DNA from: Methylococcaceae bacterium
GTDB taxonomy: Bacteria; Pseudomonadota; Gammaproteobacteria; Methylococcales; Methylococcaceae
Length of the DNA: 42,173 nt
Assembly (NCBI GenBank): GCA_012026715.1
Contig: VEPB01000346.1
Coordinates: forward strand, 1-42,173
Direction of reading: 5' to 3'
Shown: positions 1-8,899 of the stretch, piece by piece
How the letters are laid out: every line of letters begins with the position of its first letter
Numbering within the stretch: position 1 is the first letter of the stretch
Translations under genes and position numbers: made by a program
The notes under the pieces: model-generated
Database searches by the model: none
The model's input: the letters and a program-made list of their open reading frames with translations, nothing else
What the model was told of the DNA's origin: nothing

Positions 1-48
1 GGAAGGGGAGGGCGCGCTAAAGACTCAAGGCTTTTATGGAGAACAGAG

Positions 49-2673
49 ATGTCCCCGCACGCACCCAAAGTTTCGAAAGGCGTTTCCGATTTTATTGTCG
101 GATTTCAAAGGGTCTGGTCGCCGCCACGAACTAGGCCCAGGTCTGATTATCGAATCGCCCTGGCCTGGTTTTTGGGGCTTGGTTTCGCTGTCAATGCAAC
201 CGTGCAGGCCGCCGGTTCGCCTCAACCCGTCAGTTTCCCTCACTGGGTTCCGCACGTCACGACACCATCGGCGGACCCGGGCAATGTCCGCAAGCCGGTA
301 TTCGCCGCTCATCGCTTGATCGTCAAGTTCAAACCCGCTCCCGATGCTGGCCGCAGTCCGGTTGCGGGAGCCGCCGCCCTGGGGCGCCGCGCGATCGGCG
401 CTTTGGCGACGATTCAGGGGCGCTCTGTCAAGAAGCTGAGGGGCATCGGCGCTCATGTGGTGGAAACCCGGCACGACGTGGGCAAGGCTATCGATGCACT
501 GTACCGGAGCGGCGCCGTGGAATATGCAGAGGCAGATTACCAGGTGCACGCGATCGCCGTGCCCAACGATCCGAACTTTGGCGTGTTGTGGGGGCTCGAC
601 AACACCGGCCAGAGCGGCGGGCTTGCCGGTGCCGATATCGACGCGCCCGCCGCGTGGGATCTCCGCACCGCCACCGACAAGAGAACCGTCATCGCCGTGC
701 TCGACTCCGGGGTCGACTATAACCACCCGGATCTGGCCCCCAATATGTGGAAGAATCCTGGGGAGATTCCTGGAAATGGCATCGACGATGACGGCAATGG
801 CTGGGTCGATGACATCTATGGGGCGGATTTCGTTGGCAACGACAGCGATCCCATGGACGACTATTTTCACGGCACCCACGTGAGCGGCACCATCGGCGCC
901 AGCGGCAACGACGGTGCTGGCGTTACGGGAGTGGCCTGGAAGACCAGGATCATGGCGCTGAAGTTTCTCGACTCAACCGGATTCGGCTGGGAGTCCGACG
1001 CCATCGAGGCCATGGATTACGCCGCCAAGCTCAAGGTGGTCAACAACTACCACATGATCATCAACAACAGCTGGGGCGGAGGTCCCTATTCCCAGGCGAT
1101 GTTCAACGAGCTGAACTATCTGCGGGGGCTGGGGATTCTGGTTACCGCGGCGGCGGGGAACGACGGCTTGAACACCGACGCGTCGCCCTCTTATCCGGCT
1201 GGATACAATCTTCCAAACATCGTTTCCGTCGGCGCCACGGATGCATCGGATGCCGCTGCCTGGTTTTCCGATCGCGGCTGCGGCAGCGTCGACGTGTACG
1301 CGCCCGGCGTCGGAATCTACAGCACCTTGCCTGGCGGCGGCTATGGCTATCTCGACGGCACTTCCATGGCCGCTCCCCATGTCAGCGCCATGCTGGGGCT
1401 GGTGTGGTCGCAGAACCCGGCCGCGGGTTGGCGCAGGGTCAAGAGCGCGCTGCTGAACAGCGTCGATCCGGTTTCGAATCTGGAGCAGCGCGCCGTCACC
1501 CAGGGGCGGGTCAATCTGTTCAAGGCCCTGCAGCCGGCCGCGATCAACGAGCCGACGGTCTGGCGGGTCTCGCCGCTGCCGTCGGCGCCCGGTACCCATG
1601 TCAGTATCAGTGGCCAGAATTTCGGCTTCGTGCCCGGCGCCGTTGCCATCGGCGCGACGCCGCTGACTGTGCTCAGTTGGACGGATACCCAGATCAGGGC
1701 CAGCGTTCCGTTCAATGCGCAGATGGGGACGGGGACCTTGAAGGTCAGCCGCAGCGACGGCAATGACAGCGACGTCGGCGCCTGCGCCGATATCTCTTTC
1801 GAACCGACGCTGATCGGACAGACGAATCTGGCGCGGACGTGGGCGAGCGGCGCCCGGGTGGGCGGAAACTTCTGGATCTTCGGCGGTGACTCGCCGACCG
1901 GCATCACCAGCTTGGTGGAGAAGGTTTCCTTGCCGAGGGGCACAGGGAGGGTGAGTCCGGCCTGGTCCATGCCGACGGCGGTCTGGCAGGGCGCTGCCGC
2001 CAGCATCGGAAACAAGGTCTATGTGGTCGGCGGCTACGATCCGGCCAATCAAGTGCTGTCGGACAAGCTGCAGATTTTCGACACGGGCACCGGCAAATGG
2101 ACGGCGGGCGCGCCGTTGCCGCTGGCCTTGGCGCAGATCGCGGCGGCGGCGTCGGGAGGCAAGCTCTACGTCTTCGGCGGCGTCGACTCGATTGGTTTCA
2201 GCAATGGCACGACCTATATCTACGATCCGGCCACCAACGCCTGGTCGAGTGGCGCGGTCAAGCCGACCCCGGTTAACTTCGCGACCGCCATCGCTTCGCC
2301 GGCGGGGCCTGAAATTACCCTGGCGGGAGGCTATGCGATCTCGCTCGGCGGCGAAACCAATGTGGTGGAAATCTACGATACGGCGGCGGATGCCTGGGTG
2401 TCCGGCACCCCTTTGAATCACGCCCGCTCCGGGGCGGCGGGAGCTTACTACAAGGGGAAAGACCATGTGCTCTTCGGAGGTTTGAATAGTCCCAATACCG
2501 GTGGGGAATGGTGGGACGGTTCGGCCTGGGTGGATGCGATCAGCGCCGGTCCGGCTTTGTTCAGCGCCATGGCGGCCACCGACTATTCAGGTAACAGCCT
2601 GTTCATCCTGGATGGCTCCGATCAGATCTCCGGGAGCTACAGCTCCAATATCTGGCGCATCCGGGAACCCTGA
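49..2673 (+). CDS. Exported subtilisin-like (S8) serine protease with IPT/TIG domain and C-terminal Kelch repeats
   Basis: An 874-residue protein. The N-terminus is long and basic (about 33 residues), followed by a hydrophobic stretch ending near NATVQA, which reads as an extended signal peptide. Residues about 85-180 resemble an inhibitory propeptide (RLIVKFKPAP onward). The S8 catalytic triad is intact: Asp219 in VLDSGVDYNHPDL, His274 in HGTHVSGT and Ser439 in GTSMAAPHVSA. A stretch from about residue 503 (PTVWRVSPLP...ISGQNFG) matches an IPT/TIG immunoglobulin-like fold. From about residue 600 there are repeated Kelch-type blades (VYVVGGYD, LYVFGGVD, ITLAGGYA, HVLFGGLN). The start is supported by GGAG at 38-41, seven bases upstream of the ATG. 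It is likely secreted or on the surface; the substrate is unknown. The Kelch part may bind protein or sugar, which is inference. It occupies the place usually held by parA. Confidence 0.9.
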   Translation: MSPHAPKVSKGVSDFIVGFQRVWSPPRTRPRSDYRIALAWFLGLGFAVNATVQAAGSPQPVSFPHWVPHVTTPSADPGNVRKPVFAAHRLIVKFKPAPDAGRSPVAGAAALGRRAIGALATIQGRSVKKLRGIGAHVVETRHDVGKAIDALYRSGAVEYAEADYQVHAIAVPNDPNFGVLWGLDNTGQSGGLAGADIDAPAAWDLRTATDKRTVIAVLDSGVDYNHPDLAPNMWKNPGEIPGNGIDDDGNGWVDDIYGADFVGNDSDPMDDYFHGTHVSGTIGASGNDGAGVTGVAWKTRIMALKFLDSTGFGWESDAIEAMDYAAKLKVVNNYHMIINNSWGGGPYSQAMFNELNYLRGLGILVTAAAGNDGLNTDASPSYPAGYNLPNIVSVGATDASDAAAWFSDRGCGSVDVYAPGVGIYSTLPGGGYGYLDGTSMAAPHVSAMLGLVWSQNPAAGWRRVKSALLNSVDPVSNLEQRAVTQGRVNLFKALQPAAINEPTVWRVSPLPSAPGTHVSISGQNFGFVPGAVAIGATPLTVLSWTDTQIRASVPFNAQMGTGTLKVSRSDGNDSDVGACADISFEPTLIGQTNLARTWASGARVGGNFWIFGGDSPTGITSLVEKVSLPRGTGRVSPAWSMPTAVWQGAAASIGNKVYVVGGYDPANQVLSDKLQIFDTGTGKWTAGAPLPLALAQIAAAASGGKLYVFGGVDSIGFSNGTTYIYDPATNAWSSGAVKPTPVNFATAIASPAGPEITLAGGYAISLGGETNVVEIYDTAADAWVSGTPLNHARSGAAGAYYKGKDHVLFGGLNSPNTGGEWWDGSAWVDAISAGPALFSAMAATDYSGNSLFILDGSDQISGSYSSNIWRIREP

Positions 2674-2810
2674 GAAAGCCAGCGGGGGGAGAGTCGGCGA
2701 GACCCGGCAGGGTGCCGCCGGCTACCCCGCCGCAGCCTGGCTTGGCTGCAGCCGCCGCCGCATTTTCGTCCATTTCCCATGGCCGAACCCGTCAAACGAG
2801 ATATTATTAA

Positions 2811-2831
2811 CGGTCCACGACGGGTGGACCG
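2811..2831. repeat. Perfect 8-bp inverted repeat (hairpin or operator) upstream of parB
   Basis: CGGTCCAC and GTGGACCG flank the five-base loop GACGG. The repeat lies in the 222-base gap between the protease and parB, just after an AT-rich TATTAT stretch (2802-2807) that could be a -10 element. No T-run follows, so it is a weak terminator candidate; an operator is equally possible. Confidence 0.4.
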
Positions 2832-2865
2832 GCTGGCTGTTTACCGGTGGGTCGGAGCAGAGTTC

Positions 2866-2897
2866 GCAGGTTCAGCATAATCGGGCAGGTTCAGCAT
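2866..2897 (+). repeat. 13-bp direct repeat spanning the parB start
   Basis: GCAGGTTCAGCAT occurs at 2866-2878 and again at 2885-2897, where the last two bases are the AT of the parB start codon. The copies are 19 bases apart. The repeat places a GCAGG ribosome-binding element before the start and leaves a near-duplicate just upstream, which looks like a small local duplication. Confidence 0.5.
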
Positions 2898-3762
2898 GAG
2901 TGTAAAAAAGCGAGGTTTGGGGCGGGGACTGGATGCGCTGCTGGGAGGGGTGAAGGCCGAGGAGATCGCCGGCGGTGCGCCGGTGGACCGCGACCGCCTG
3001 CGTAGCCTGCCCATCGATCTGCTGCAGAGCGGTCGGTTCCAGCCCCGCAAGGATTTCGACAAGGACCGGTTGCAGGAACTGGCCGACTCCATCAGCGCCC
3101 AGGGCGTGGTGCAGCCCATCGTGGTGCGGGCGGTAGGCGACCAGCGCTACGAGATCATCGCTGGCGAAAGGCGCTGGCGGGCCGCGCAGCTGGCGGGGCT
3201 GCACGAGATTCCGGTGGTGGTGCGGGAAGTGACCGATCAGGCCGCCCTGGCCATCGCGCTGATCGAGAACATCCAGCGGGAAGACCTCAATCCCCTGGAG
3301 GAATCCGAGGCCATGCGGCGACTCCAGGAAGAGTTCACCATGACCCACCAGCAGATCGCCGATGCGGTGGGCAAGTCGCGCGCCACGGTGACCAATCTGC
3401 TGCGCCTGCACGAGCTCCACCCGGAGGTTAAGACCTTGCTGCAACACCGGGAAATCGAAATGGGGCATGCCCGCGCGATACTCGCGGTGGCCCTGGAACT
3501 GCAGCCGGAAGTGGCGCGCAAGGTGGCGGCAGGGCGGTTGAGCGTGCGCGAAACCGAGAACCTGATTCGCCGACTTCAGCAGGACAAGAAACGAGCTATT
3601 TCCCCGGTAAACGATCCAGACATCACCCGGCTGGAGGTCCAGGTGGCCGAGCGGCTGGGGGCCAAGGTTGCCATTCAGCATACAAAACAAGGCGCTGGCA
3701 AGCTGGTCATCAGTTACGACAATCTCGACCATCTGCAAGGGGTGCTGGACCGACTGCGCTGA
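2896..3762 (+). CDS. parB: Chromosome-partitioning protein ParB (Spo0J family)
   Basis: A 288-residue protein of normal ParB length. The start MSVKKRGLGRGLDALLGG is the typical ParB N-terminus that contacts ParA. The nuclease-like CTP-binding domain contains GERRWRA at residues 90-96 and ENIQREDLNPLEE a little later. A helix-turn-helix (HQQIADAVGKSRATVTNLLRL) follows at about 152-172. The C-terminus is a dimerisation domain. It loads on parS sites near the origin and clamps DNA for segregation. In most gammaproteobacteria parA (soj) is immediately upstream in the same operon. Here the upstream neighbour is a protease gene in the same direction, so parA must lie elsewhere. The ATP synthase operon follows, as is usual. 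Confidence 0.95.
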   Translation: MSVKKRGLGRGLDALLGGVKAEEIAGGAPVDRDRLRSLPIDLLQSGRFQPRKDFDKDRLQELADSISAQGVVQPIVVRAVGDQRYEIIAGERRWRAAQLAGLHEIPVVVREVTDQAALAIALIENIQREDLNPLEESEAMRRLQEEFTMTHQQIADAVGKSRATVTNLLRLHELHPEVKTLLQHREIEMGHARAILAVALELQPEVARKVAAGRLSVRETENLIRRLQQDKKRAISPVNDPDITRLEVQVAERLGAKVAIQHTKQGAGKLVISYDNLDHLQGVLDRLR

Positions 3763-3779
3763 CCCCGATTCGGGCCGCG

Positions 3780-3808
3780 TTGATCTTTGACCGGGGCGTT
3801 GGTATGAT
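3780..3808 (+). promoter_or_regulatory. Sigma70-type promoter of the atp operon
   Basis: TTGATC (3780-3785) and TATGAT (3803-3808) are separated by exactly 17 bases, with one -35 and one -10 mismatch class typical of a strong housekeeping promoter. Transcription would begin near 3815, about 20 bases before the atpI start. It lies in the short gap after parB, where the atp operon promoter is expected. Confidence 0.7.
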
Positions 3809-3834
3809 TCCGCCCGTTTTTCAGGGGGATACGC

Positions 3835-4206
3835 TTGTTGGGTGAGGCCAGCCTGTTCTCGGCGGTGCGGCGAATATTGCTCTATCAGGCGATGACGGTT
3901 GCGGCGATCTCGGTCGTGGCATTCTTGTTGTCCGGATTGGCGGATGCTCAATCGGTGCTGGCGGGGGGCTTGGCGGGATTTCTGCCTAATGTCTTCTTCG
4001 CGACGAAATTCGGGCGACACGATCCGAAAAAGCCGGCACAGGAAGTCGTCAGGGCGTTTTACGTGGGGGAAGCGCTGAAGCTGGTGCTGACGGGCGCCCT
4101 GTTTGTACTCATATTCCAGATTCCGGGTATTTCATTCATGCCGTTATTCATCGGCTTCGTCTCGGTGATAATGGTGTTTTGGTTTGCGCTCTTGTTGCGC
4201 GGATAA
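3835..4206 (+). CDS. atpI: ATP synthase protein I
   Basis: A 123-residue, four-helix membrane protein at the head of the atp operon. Size, position and hydrophobic pattern match AtpI, an accessory protein that assists c-ring assembly and perhaps Mg2+ handling. Helices lie at about residues 15-35, 40-56, 80-97 and 101-121. No ATG is available at the 5' end. The start is TTG, with a second TTG directly after it, preceded by AGGGGG at 3823-3828 with proper spacing. A later start would cut into the first helix. Confidence 0.85.
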   Translation: MLGEASLFSAVRRILLYQAMTVAAISVVAFLLSGLADAQSVLAGGLAGFLPNVFFATKFGRHDPKKPAQEVVRAFYVGEALKLVLTGALFVLIFQIPGISFMPLFIGFVSVIMVFWFALLLRG

Positions 4207-4227
4207 CAGCAAAAGGTAATAGACCAG

Positions 4228-5010
4228 ATGGCAACCGAAGCTCATGGATCCGGTGGCGGGGCGACCGGCTACATCGTCCACCATCTCACCACCCTGTCGG
4301 CGGGCGAGGGGTTTTGGACCTTTCACCTGGATACGCTGTTTTTCTCGGCCGCGCTGGGCTTCACCTTCATCTATTTGTTCAAGCGGGCGGCCACCAAGGC
4401 CACCAGCGGGGTGCCCGGCGGATTGCAGAATTTCGTCGAGATGATCGTCGAGTTCGTCGACACCCAGGTCAAGGACAGCTTCCACGGCCGTAGCGCCTTG
4501 ATCGCGCCGCTGGCGCTGACCATTTTCTGCTGGGTGTTTCTGATGAACACCATGGACCTGCTGCCGGTCGACCTGCTGCCGGATATCGGCAAGGCGGTTG
4601 GCCTGGACTACCTGCGGGTGGTGCCAAGCACCGATCTGAACGGCACCTTCGGCATGTCCATCTCGGTGTTTTTCCTGATCATCTTCTACAGCCTGAAGGT
4701 GAAGGGGCCGCTGCACTTCGCCAAGGAATTCATGTTCCATCCCTTCGATCACTGGTTGCTGATTCCCTTCAACCTGCTGCTGAATACCGTCGAGTATCTG
4801 GCCAAGCCGGTTTCACTGGGGCTTCGACTGTTCGGCAACATGTACGCCGGCGAGCTGATCTTCATCCTGATCGCCCTGCTGCCGTGGTGGATCCAGCCGG
4901 CGCTGAGCTTTCCCTGGGCCGTGTTCCACATTCTGATCATCACCCTGCAAGCCTTCATCTTCATGGTGCTGACCGTCGTCTATCTGAGCCTGGCTCACGA
5001 AGACCACTAA
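4228..5010 (+). CDS. atpB: F1Fo ATP synthase subunit a
   Basis: A 260-residue integral membrane protein forming the proton half-channels of Fo. The conserved fifth-helix signature LGLRLFGNMYAGELI is present, including the essential arginine in GLRLFGN that faces the c-ring carboxylate. The N-terminal His-rich segment (YIVHHLTTL) and the C-terminal helices ending in VVYLSLAHEDH are typical of proteobacterial AtpB. It starts 21 bases after atpI. Confidence 0.97.
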   Translation: MATEAHGSGGGATGYIVHHLTTLSAGEGFWTFHLDTLFFSAALGFTFIYLFKRAATKATSGVPGGLQNFVEMIVEFVDTQVKDSFHGRSALIAPLALTIFCWVFLMNTMDLLPVDLLPDIGKAVGLDYLRVVPSTDLNGTFGMSISVFFLIIFYSLKVKGPLHFAKEFMFHPFDHWLLIPFNLLLNTVEYLAKPVSLGLRLFGNMYAGELIFILIALLPWWIQPALSFPWAVFHILIITLQAFIFMVLTVVYLSLAHEDH

Positions 5011-5052
5011 CCGCTTTTCTCAACCCATCTGAAAATCCAACCGGAGGAAACA

Positions 5053-5316
5053 ATGGAAATCGCATCTGTACAAGGTATGACCGCCATCGCCGTGGGCATC
5101 ATTCTGGGCATGGGCGCCCTCGGTACCGCCATCGGCTTCGGCCTGTTGGGCGGCAAGTTCCTGGAAGGCGCGGCGCGCCAGCCGGAAATGGTCCCCATGC
5201 TGCAGGTCAAAATGTTCATCGTCGCAGGTCTGCTGGACGCAGTGACCATGATCGGCGTCGGTCTCGCCCTGTTCTTCACCTTCGCCAACCCGTTCCTGTC
5301 CGCTGTCAAGGGTTGA
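5053..5316 (+). CDS. atpE: F1Fo ATP synthase subunit c
   Basis: An 87-residue hairpin of two transmembrane helices that forms the rotating c-ring. The polar loop RQPE is at residues 42-45. The proton-carrying carboxylate is Asp62 in GLLDAVTMIG, as in H+-type bacterial rings; no Na+-type signature is evident. A strong AGGAGG-like site (CGGAGGA, 5042-5048) precedes the start, consistent with the high expression needed for a multi-copy subunit. Confidence 0.97.
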   Translation: MEIASVQGMTAIAVGIILGMGALGTAIGFGLLGGKFLEGAARQPEMVPMLQVKMFIVAGLLDAVTMIGVGLALFFTFANPFLSAVKG

Positions 5317-5367
5317 TCCGCAACGGTCGGGATCGATGCCTAGATTTCCAGCTACGAGGATAGCGCC

Positions 5368-5841
5368 GTGAATATAAACGCCACCCTGTTCGGGCAGATG
5401 ATCACCTTCGCGCTTCTGGTGTGGTTCACCATGAAGTACGTCTGGCCGCCGTTGATGCAGGCGCTGGAAGAGCGAAAGAAGAAGATCGCCGAAGGCCTGG
5501 CTGCCGCCGAGAAGGGCCAGCACGAGATGGAACTGGCCGAGAAGAAGGCCGTCGGGGTCATCAAGGAAGCCAAGGACCAGGCCGGCGAGATCGTCAGCCT
5601 GGCCCAGAAGCGGGCCGCCGAACTGGCCGAGCAGTCCAAGCTCGCCGCCAAGCAGGAGAGCGAACGCATCGTGGCTGCCGCCAAGGGCGACATCGACCGC
5701 GAGGTGCAGCAGGCCAAGGAGGAGTTGCGCAAGGAAGTGGCCGCCATTGCCGTCTCTGCCGCCGAGCAGATTCTGAAGAAGGAAGTCGACCAGGACAAGC
5801 ACCGGGAACTCATCAGCAACCTTGGCAAGCAACTGGGTTAA
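5368..5841 (+). CDS. atpF: F1Fo ATP synthase subunit b
   Basis: A 157-residue peripheral-stalk subunit. It has one N-terminal transmembrane helix (about residues 5-25) followed by a long charged coiled coil rich in Ala, Glu, Lys and Gln. The start is GTG, preceded by GAGGA at 5356-5360 with seven bases of spacing, and gives the standard MNINATLFGQ N-terminus. A single b gene is present with no b' partner, so the stalk is a homodimer as in other gammaproteobacteria. Confidence 0.96.
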   Translation: MNINATLFGQMITFALLVWFTMKYVWPPLMQALEERKKKIAEGLAAAEKGQHEMELAEKKAVGVIKEAKDQAGEIVSLAQKRAAELAEQSKLAAKQESERIVAAAKGDIDREVQQAKEELRKEVAAIAVSAAEQILKKEVDQDKHRELISNLGKQLG

Positions 5842-5847
5842 CGGACG

Positions 5848-6381
5848 ATGAGTGAATTAGCGACGCTGGCGCGGCCTTACGCGGTCGCCGCCTACAAGCG
5901 GGCCAAGCAGACCGCGAGCCTGGAACGCTGGTCCGAGACCCTGGCCTTTCTCGCTGCGGTCCTGTCCGATCCCGCGATCCTGGCCGCCGCCACCAACCCC
6001 AAGGGGGACCGCGAGCGGTTCACCCGCTCCTTCCTGGACCTGTGCGAGGGCAAGCTGGACCGCGAGGGCGAAAACTTCGTGCGGCTGTTGATCGCCAACC
6101 GACGGTTGAACCTGATCCGGCAGATCAGCGAGCAGTTCGAGCAGCACCGGGCCGAGGATGAAGGCTATGTGAACGCCTGCGTGGCGTCCGCCTATCCCCT
6201 CGACGACGCCGACCGCCAGCAGGTCGAGGCGATCCTGCGCAAGACCCTGGGCAAACAGCCCAAGCTGGAGATCACGGTGGAGCCGGACCTCATCGGCGGC
6301 GTGGTGATCCGGGCGGGCGACAAGGTGATCGATGCATCGGTGCGCGGACAACTCCAGCGACTGGCCAAGAGACTTCATTAA
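5848..6381 (+). CDS. atpH: F1Fo ATP synthase subunit delta
   Basis: A 177-residue OSCP/delta-family subunit linking the b stalk to the top of F1. The N-terminus SELATLARPYAVAAYKRAK is characteristic, as is the C-terminal LIGGVVIRAGDKVIDASVRGQLQRL. It begins seven bases after atpF and ends twelve bases before atpA, in the usual order. Confidence 0.96.
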   Translation: MSELATLARPYAVAAYKRAKQTASLERWSETLAFLAAVLSDPAILAAATNPKGDRERFTRSFLDLCEGKLDREGENFVRLLIANRRLNLIRQISEQFEQHRAEDEGYVNACVASAYPLDDADRQQVEAILRKTLGKQPKLEITVEPDLIGGVVIRAGDKVIDASVRGQLQRLAKRLH

Positions 6382-6393
6382 GCGAGAACAATC

Positions 6394-7935
6394 ATGCAAC
6401 TGAACCCGTCTGAAATCAGCGAGCTCATCAAGAGCAAGATCGAGAGTTTCGATCTGGGCGTCGAATCCCGCACCGAAGGGACCATCGTCAGCCTCACCGA
6501 CGGCATCGTGCGCATTCACGGACTGAGCGACGTGATGCAGGGCGAGATGCTGGAATTCCCCGGCAACACTTACGGGATGGCCCTCAACCTGGAGCGCGAC
6601 TCGGTCGGCGCCGTGGTGCTGGGTTCCTACGATCATCTCGCCGAAGGCGATGCGGTCAAATGTACCGGCCGCATCCTCGAAGTGCCGGTGGGCGAAGCCC
6701 TGTTGGGCCGGGTGGTGGACGCCCTGGGCAACCCCATTGACGGCAAGGGTCCGATCAACGCCTCGGGGCGTTCACCCATCGAGAAGATCGCGCCGGGCGT
6801 GATCTCGCGCCAGTCGGTCGGCCAGCCGCTGCAGACCGGGTTGAAGTCCATCGATGCCATGATCCCCATCGGCCGCGGCCAGCGCGAACTGATCATCGGC
6901 GATCGCCAGACCGGCAAGAGCGCCATCGCCATCGACACCATCATCAACCAGAAGGGCACCGGCGTTAAGTGCATTTACGTCGCCATCGGCCAGAAGCAGT
7001 CGTCGGTTGCCAACGTGGTGCGCAAGCTGGAAGAGCACGGCGCCATGGGCCACACCATCGTGGTGGTGGCGTCCGCTTCGGAATCGGCCGCGCTGCAGTT
7101 CATCGCGCCCTATACCGGCTGCTCCATGGGCGAGTACTTCCGCGACATCGGCGAAGACGCCCTGATCATCTATGACGACCTGACCAAGCAAGCCTGGGCG
7201 TACCGCCAGGTGTCGCTGCTGCTGCGCCGTCCGCCGGGACGCGAAGCTTACCCCGGCGACGTGTTCTATTTGCATTCCCGTCTGCTGGAGCGGGCTTCCC
7301 GCATCAACGCCGACGAGGTGGAGAAGATCACCGGCGGCCGGGTCAAGGGTAAGACCGGTTCGCTCACGGCGCTGCCCATCATCGAGACCCAGGCCGGCGA
7401 CGTGTCCGCCTTCGTGCCGACCAACGTGATTTCCATCACCGACGGCCAGATCTTCCTGGAGACCAATCTGTTCAACTCCGGCATCCGCCCGGCGGTGAAC
7501 GCCGGTCTCTCGGTGTCCCGAGTTGGCGGCGCGGCCCAGACCAAGATCATCAAGAAGTTGGGCGGCGGCATCCGTCTCGACCTGGCGCAGTTCCGCGAAC
7601 TGGCGGCCTTCGCCCAGTTTGCCTCGGATCTGGACGAGAGCACCCGCAAGCAGATCGAACGTGGCCAGCGGGTCACCGAGCTGATGAAGCAGAACCAGTA
7701 CTCGCCTATGAGCGTGGCCCAGATGGCGGTGTCCATCTATGCGGCGAACGCCGGTTATCTGGACGATGTGGCAGTCAACAAGGTGCGGGACTTCGAGAAC
7801 GCCCTGCAGGACTACATGAAGTCCGAGCACGGCGATCTGATGGACCAGGTGTCCGCCAGCGGCGACTACGACGACGCCATCCAGGCGGCGATCGACGCCG
7901 CCGTGAAGAAGTTCAAAGCCACCCACGCCTGGTAA
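6394..7935 (+). CDS. atpA: F1Fo ATP synthase subunit alpha
   Basis: A 513-residue subunit of the F1 hexamer carrying the non-catalytic nucleotide sites. The Walker A motif GDRQTGKS occupies residues 169-176. The N-terminus (MQLNPSEISELIKSKIE) and the ALPIIETQAGDVSAFVPTN segment are diagnostic. Length equals that of the E. coli protein. Confidence 0.98.
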   Translation: MQLNPSEISELIKSKIESFDLGVESRTEGTIVSLTDGIVRIHGLSDVMQGEMLEFPGNTYGMALNLERDSVGAVVLGSYDHLAEGDAVKCTGRILEVPVGEALLGRVVDALGNPIDGKGPINASGRSPIEKIAPGVISRQSVGQPLQTGLKSIDAMIPIGRGQRELIIGDRQTGKSAIAIDTIINQKGTGVKCIYVAIGQKQSSVANVVRKLEEHGAMGHTIVVVASASESAALQFIAPYTGCSMGEYFRDIGEDALIIYDDLTKQAWAYRQVSLLLRRPPGREAYPGDVFYLHSRLLERASRINADEVEKITGGRVKGKTGSLTALPIIETQAGDVSAFVPTNVISITDGQIFLETNLFNSGIRPAVNAGLSVSRVGGAAQTKIIKKLGGGIRLDLAQFRELAAFAQFASDLDESTRKQIERGQRVTELMKQNQYSPMSVAQMAVSIYAANAGYLDDVAVNKVRDFENALQDYMKSEHGDLMDQVSASGDYDDAIQAAIDAAVKKFKATHAW

Positions 7936-7945
7936 GGGGCGCATC

Positions 7946-8809
7946 ATGGCCGTAGGCAAAGAAATCCGACTGAAGATCGCGAGTATCAAGAATACTCAGA
8001 AGATCACCCGGGCCATGGAAAAAGTGGCCACCAGCAAGATGCGCAAGACCCAGCTGCGGATGCAGGCGACCCGGCCCTATGCCAAAAAGATCGCGCAGAT
8101 CATCAAGCATCTGGCCCACGCCAATCCGGAGTACAAGCATCCCTTCATGGAACAGCGGGTGGTGCGGAAGGTCGGCGTCATCGTGGTGAGTTCCGACCGA
8201 GGCCTCTGCGGCGGCCTCAATTCCAATCTGTTCCGCATGCTGCTGCGGCAGATGCGGACCTGGTCGGGCGAGCAGGTCGAAATCCAGCTGGCCACCATCG
8301 GCCAGAAGGCCGCGTCCTTCCTGGGCGGTGCCGGATTGCCGGTGGTGGCCCAGGTCACCAAGCTGGGGGACACCCCCCACCTGGAAGACTTGATCGGCGT
8401 CATCAAGGTGATGCTGGACGACTACAGTGCGGGCAAGATCGACGCCCTCTACGTGGCGTACAACGAGTTCGTCAACACCATGACCCAGCGGCCGACGCTG
8501 GATCATTTGCTGCCGGTCCACACCAGCGAGATCGCCGAGGAACTGTCCGGTCACTGGGATTATCTGTACGAGCCGGATGCCAAGGAGGTGCTGGACGATC
8601 TGCTGATCCGCTACACCGAGTCCATCGTGTTCCAGGGCTTGGTGGAAAACAACGCCTGTGAGCAGGCAGCCCGCATGGTGGCCATGAAGAGCGCCTCGGA
8701 CAACGCCGGCAAGCTCATCAACGAGCTCCAGCTGATTTACAACAAGGCGCGCCAGGCGGCCATCACCCAGGAAATCTCCGAGATCGTCGGCGGCGCTGCG
8801 GCCGTGTAG
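7946..8809 (+). CDS. atpG: F1Fo ATP synthase subunit gamma
   Basis: A 287-residue central-stalk subunit. The N-terminal helix (VGKEIRLKIASIKNTQKITRAMEKV) and the C-terminal helix (ASDNAGKLINELQLIYNKARQAAITQEI) are the conserved coiled-coil pair inside F1. The Rossmann-like middle contains VVSSDRGLCGGLN. It starts ten bases after atpA. Confidence 0.97.
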   Translation: MAVGKEIRLKIASIKNTQKITRAMEKVATSKMRKTQLRMQATRPYAKKIAQIIKHLAHANPEYKHPFMEQRVVRKVGVIVVSSDRGLCGGLNSNLFRMLLRQMRTWSGEQVEIQLATIGQKAASFLGGAGLPVVAQVTKLGDTPHLEDLIGVIKVMLDDYSAGKIDALYVAYNEFVNTMTQRPTLDHLLPVHTSEIAEELSGHWDYLYEPDAKEVLDDLLIRYTESIVFQGLVENNACEQAARMVAMKSASDNAGKLINELQLIYNKARQAAITQEISEIVGGAAAV

Positions 8810-8832
8810 AGCGGCCTTCCGGCCGGCTTGTA

Positions 8833-8852
8833 GGACGGGCTTCAGCCCGTCC
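8833..8852. repeat. REP-like inverted repeat between atpG and atpD
   Basis: GGACGGGCT and AGCCCGTCC form a perfect nine-pair stem with a TC loop, preceded by GTA. Repeats of the form GTAGG-stem-loop are scattered between genes in many proteobacteria. Here it lies inside the atp operon, in an otherwise unusually wide 90-base gap, so it could modulate the ratio of downstream atpDC mRNA; that role is inference. Confidence 0.6.
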
Positions 8853-8899
8853 GGCGGCCGGGAAAATGATTTAGAAAGTCTGAAGAAAGAGGACCAAAC

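Noticed and set aside
3787..3808. TTGACC with TATGAT upstream of atpI
   Set aside because: The spacer would be only ten bases. TTGATC at 3780-3785, with 17 bases, is the better -35.
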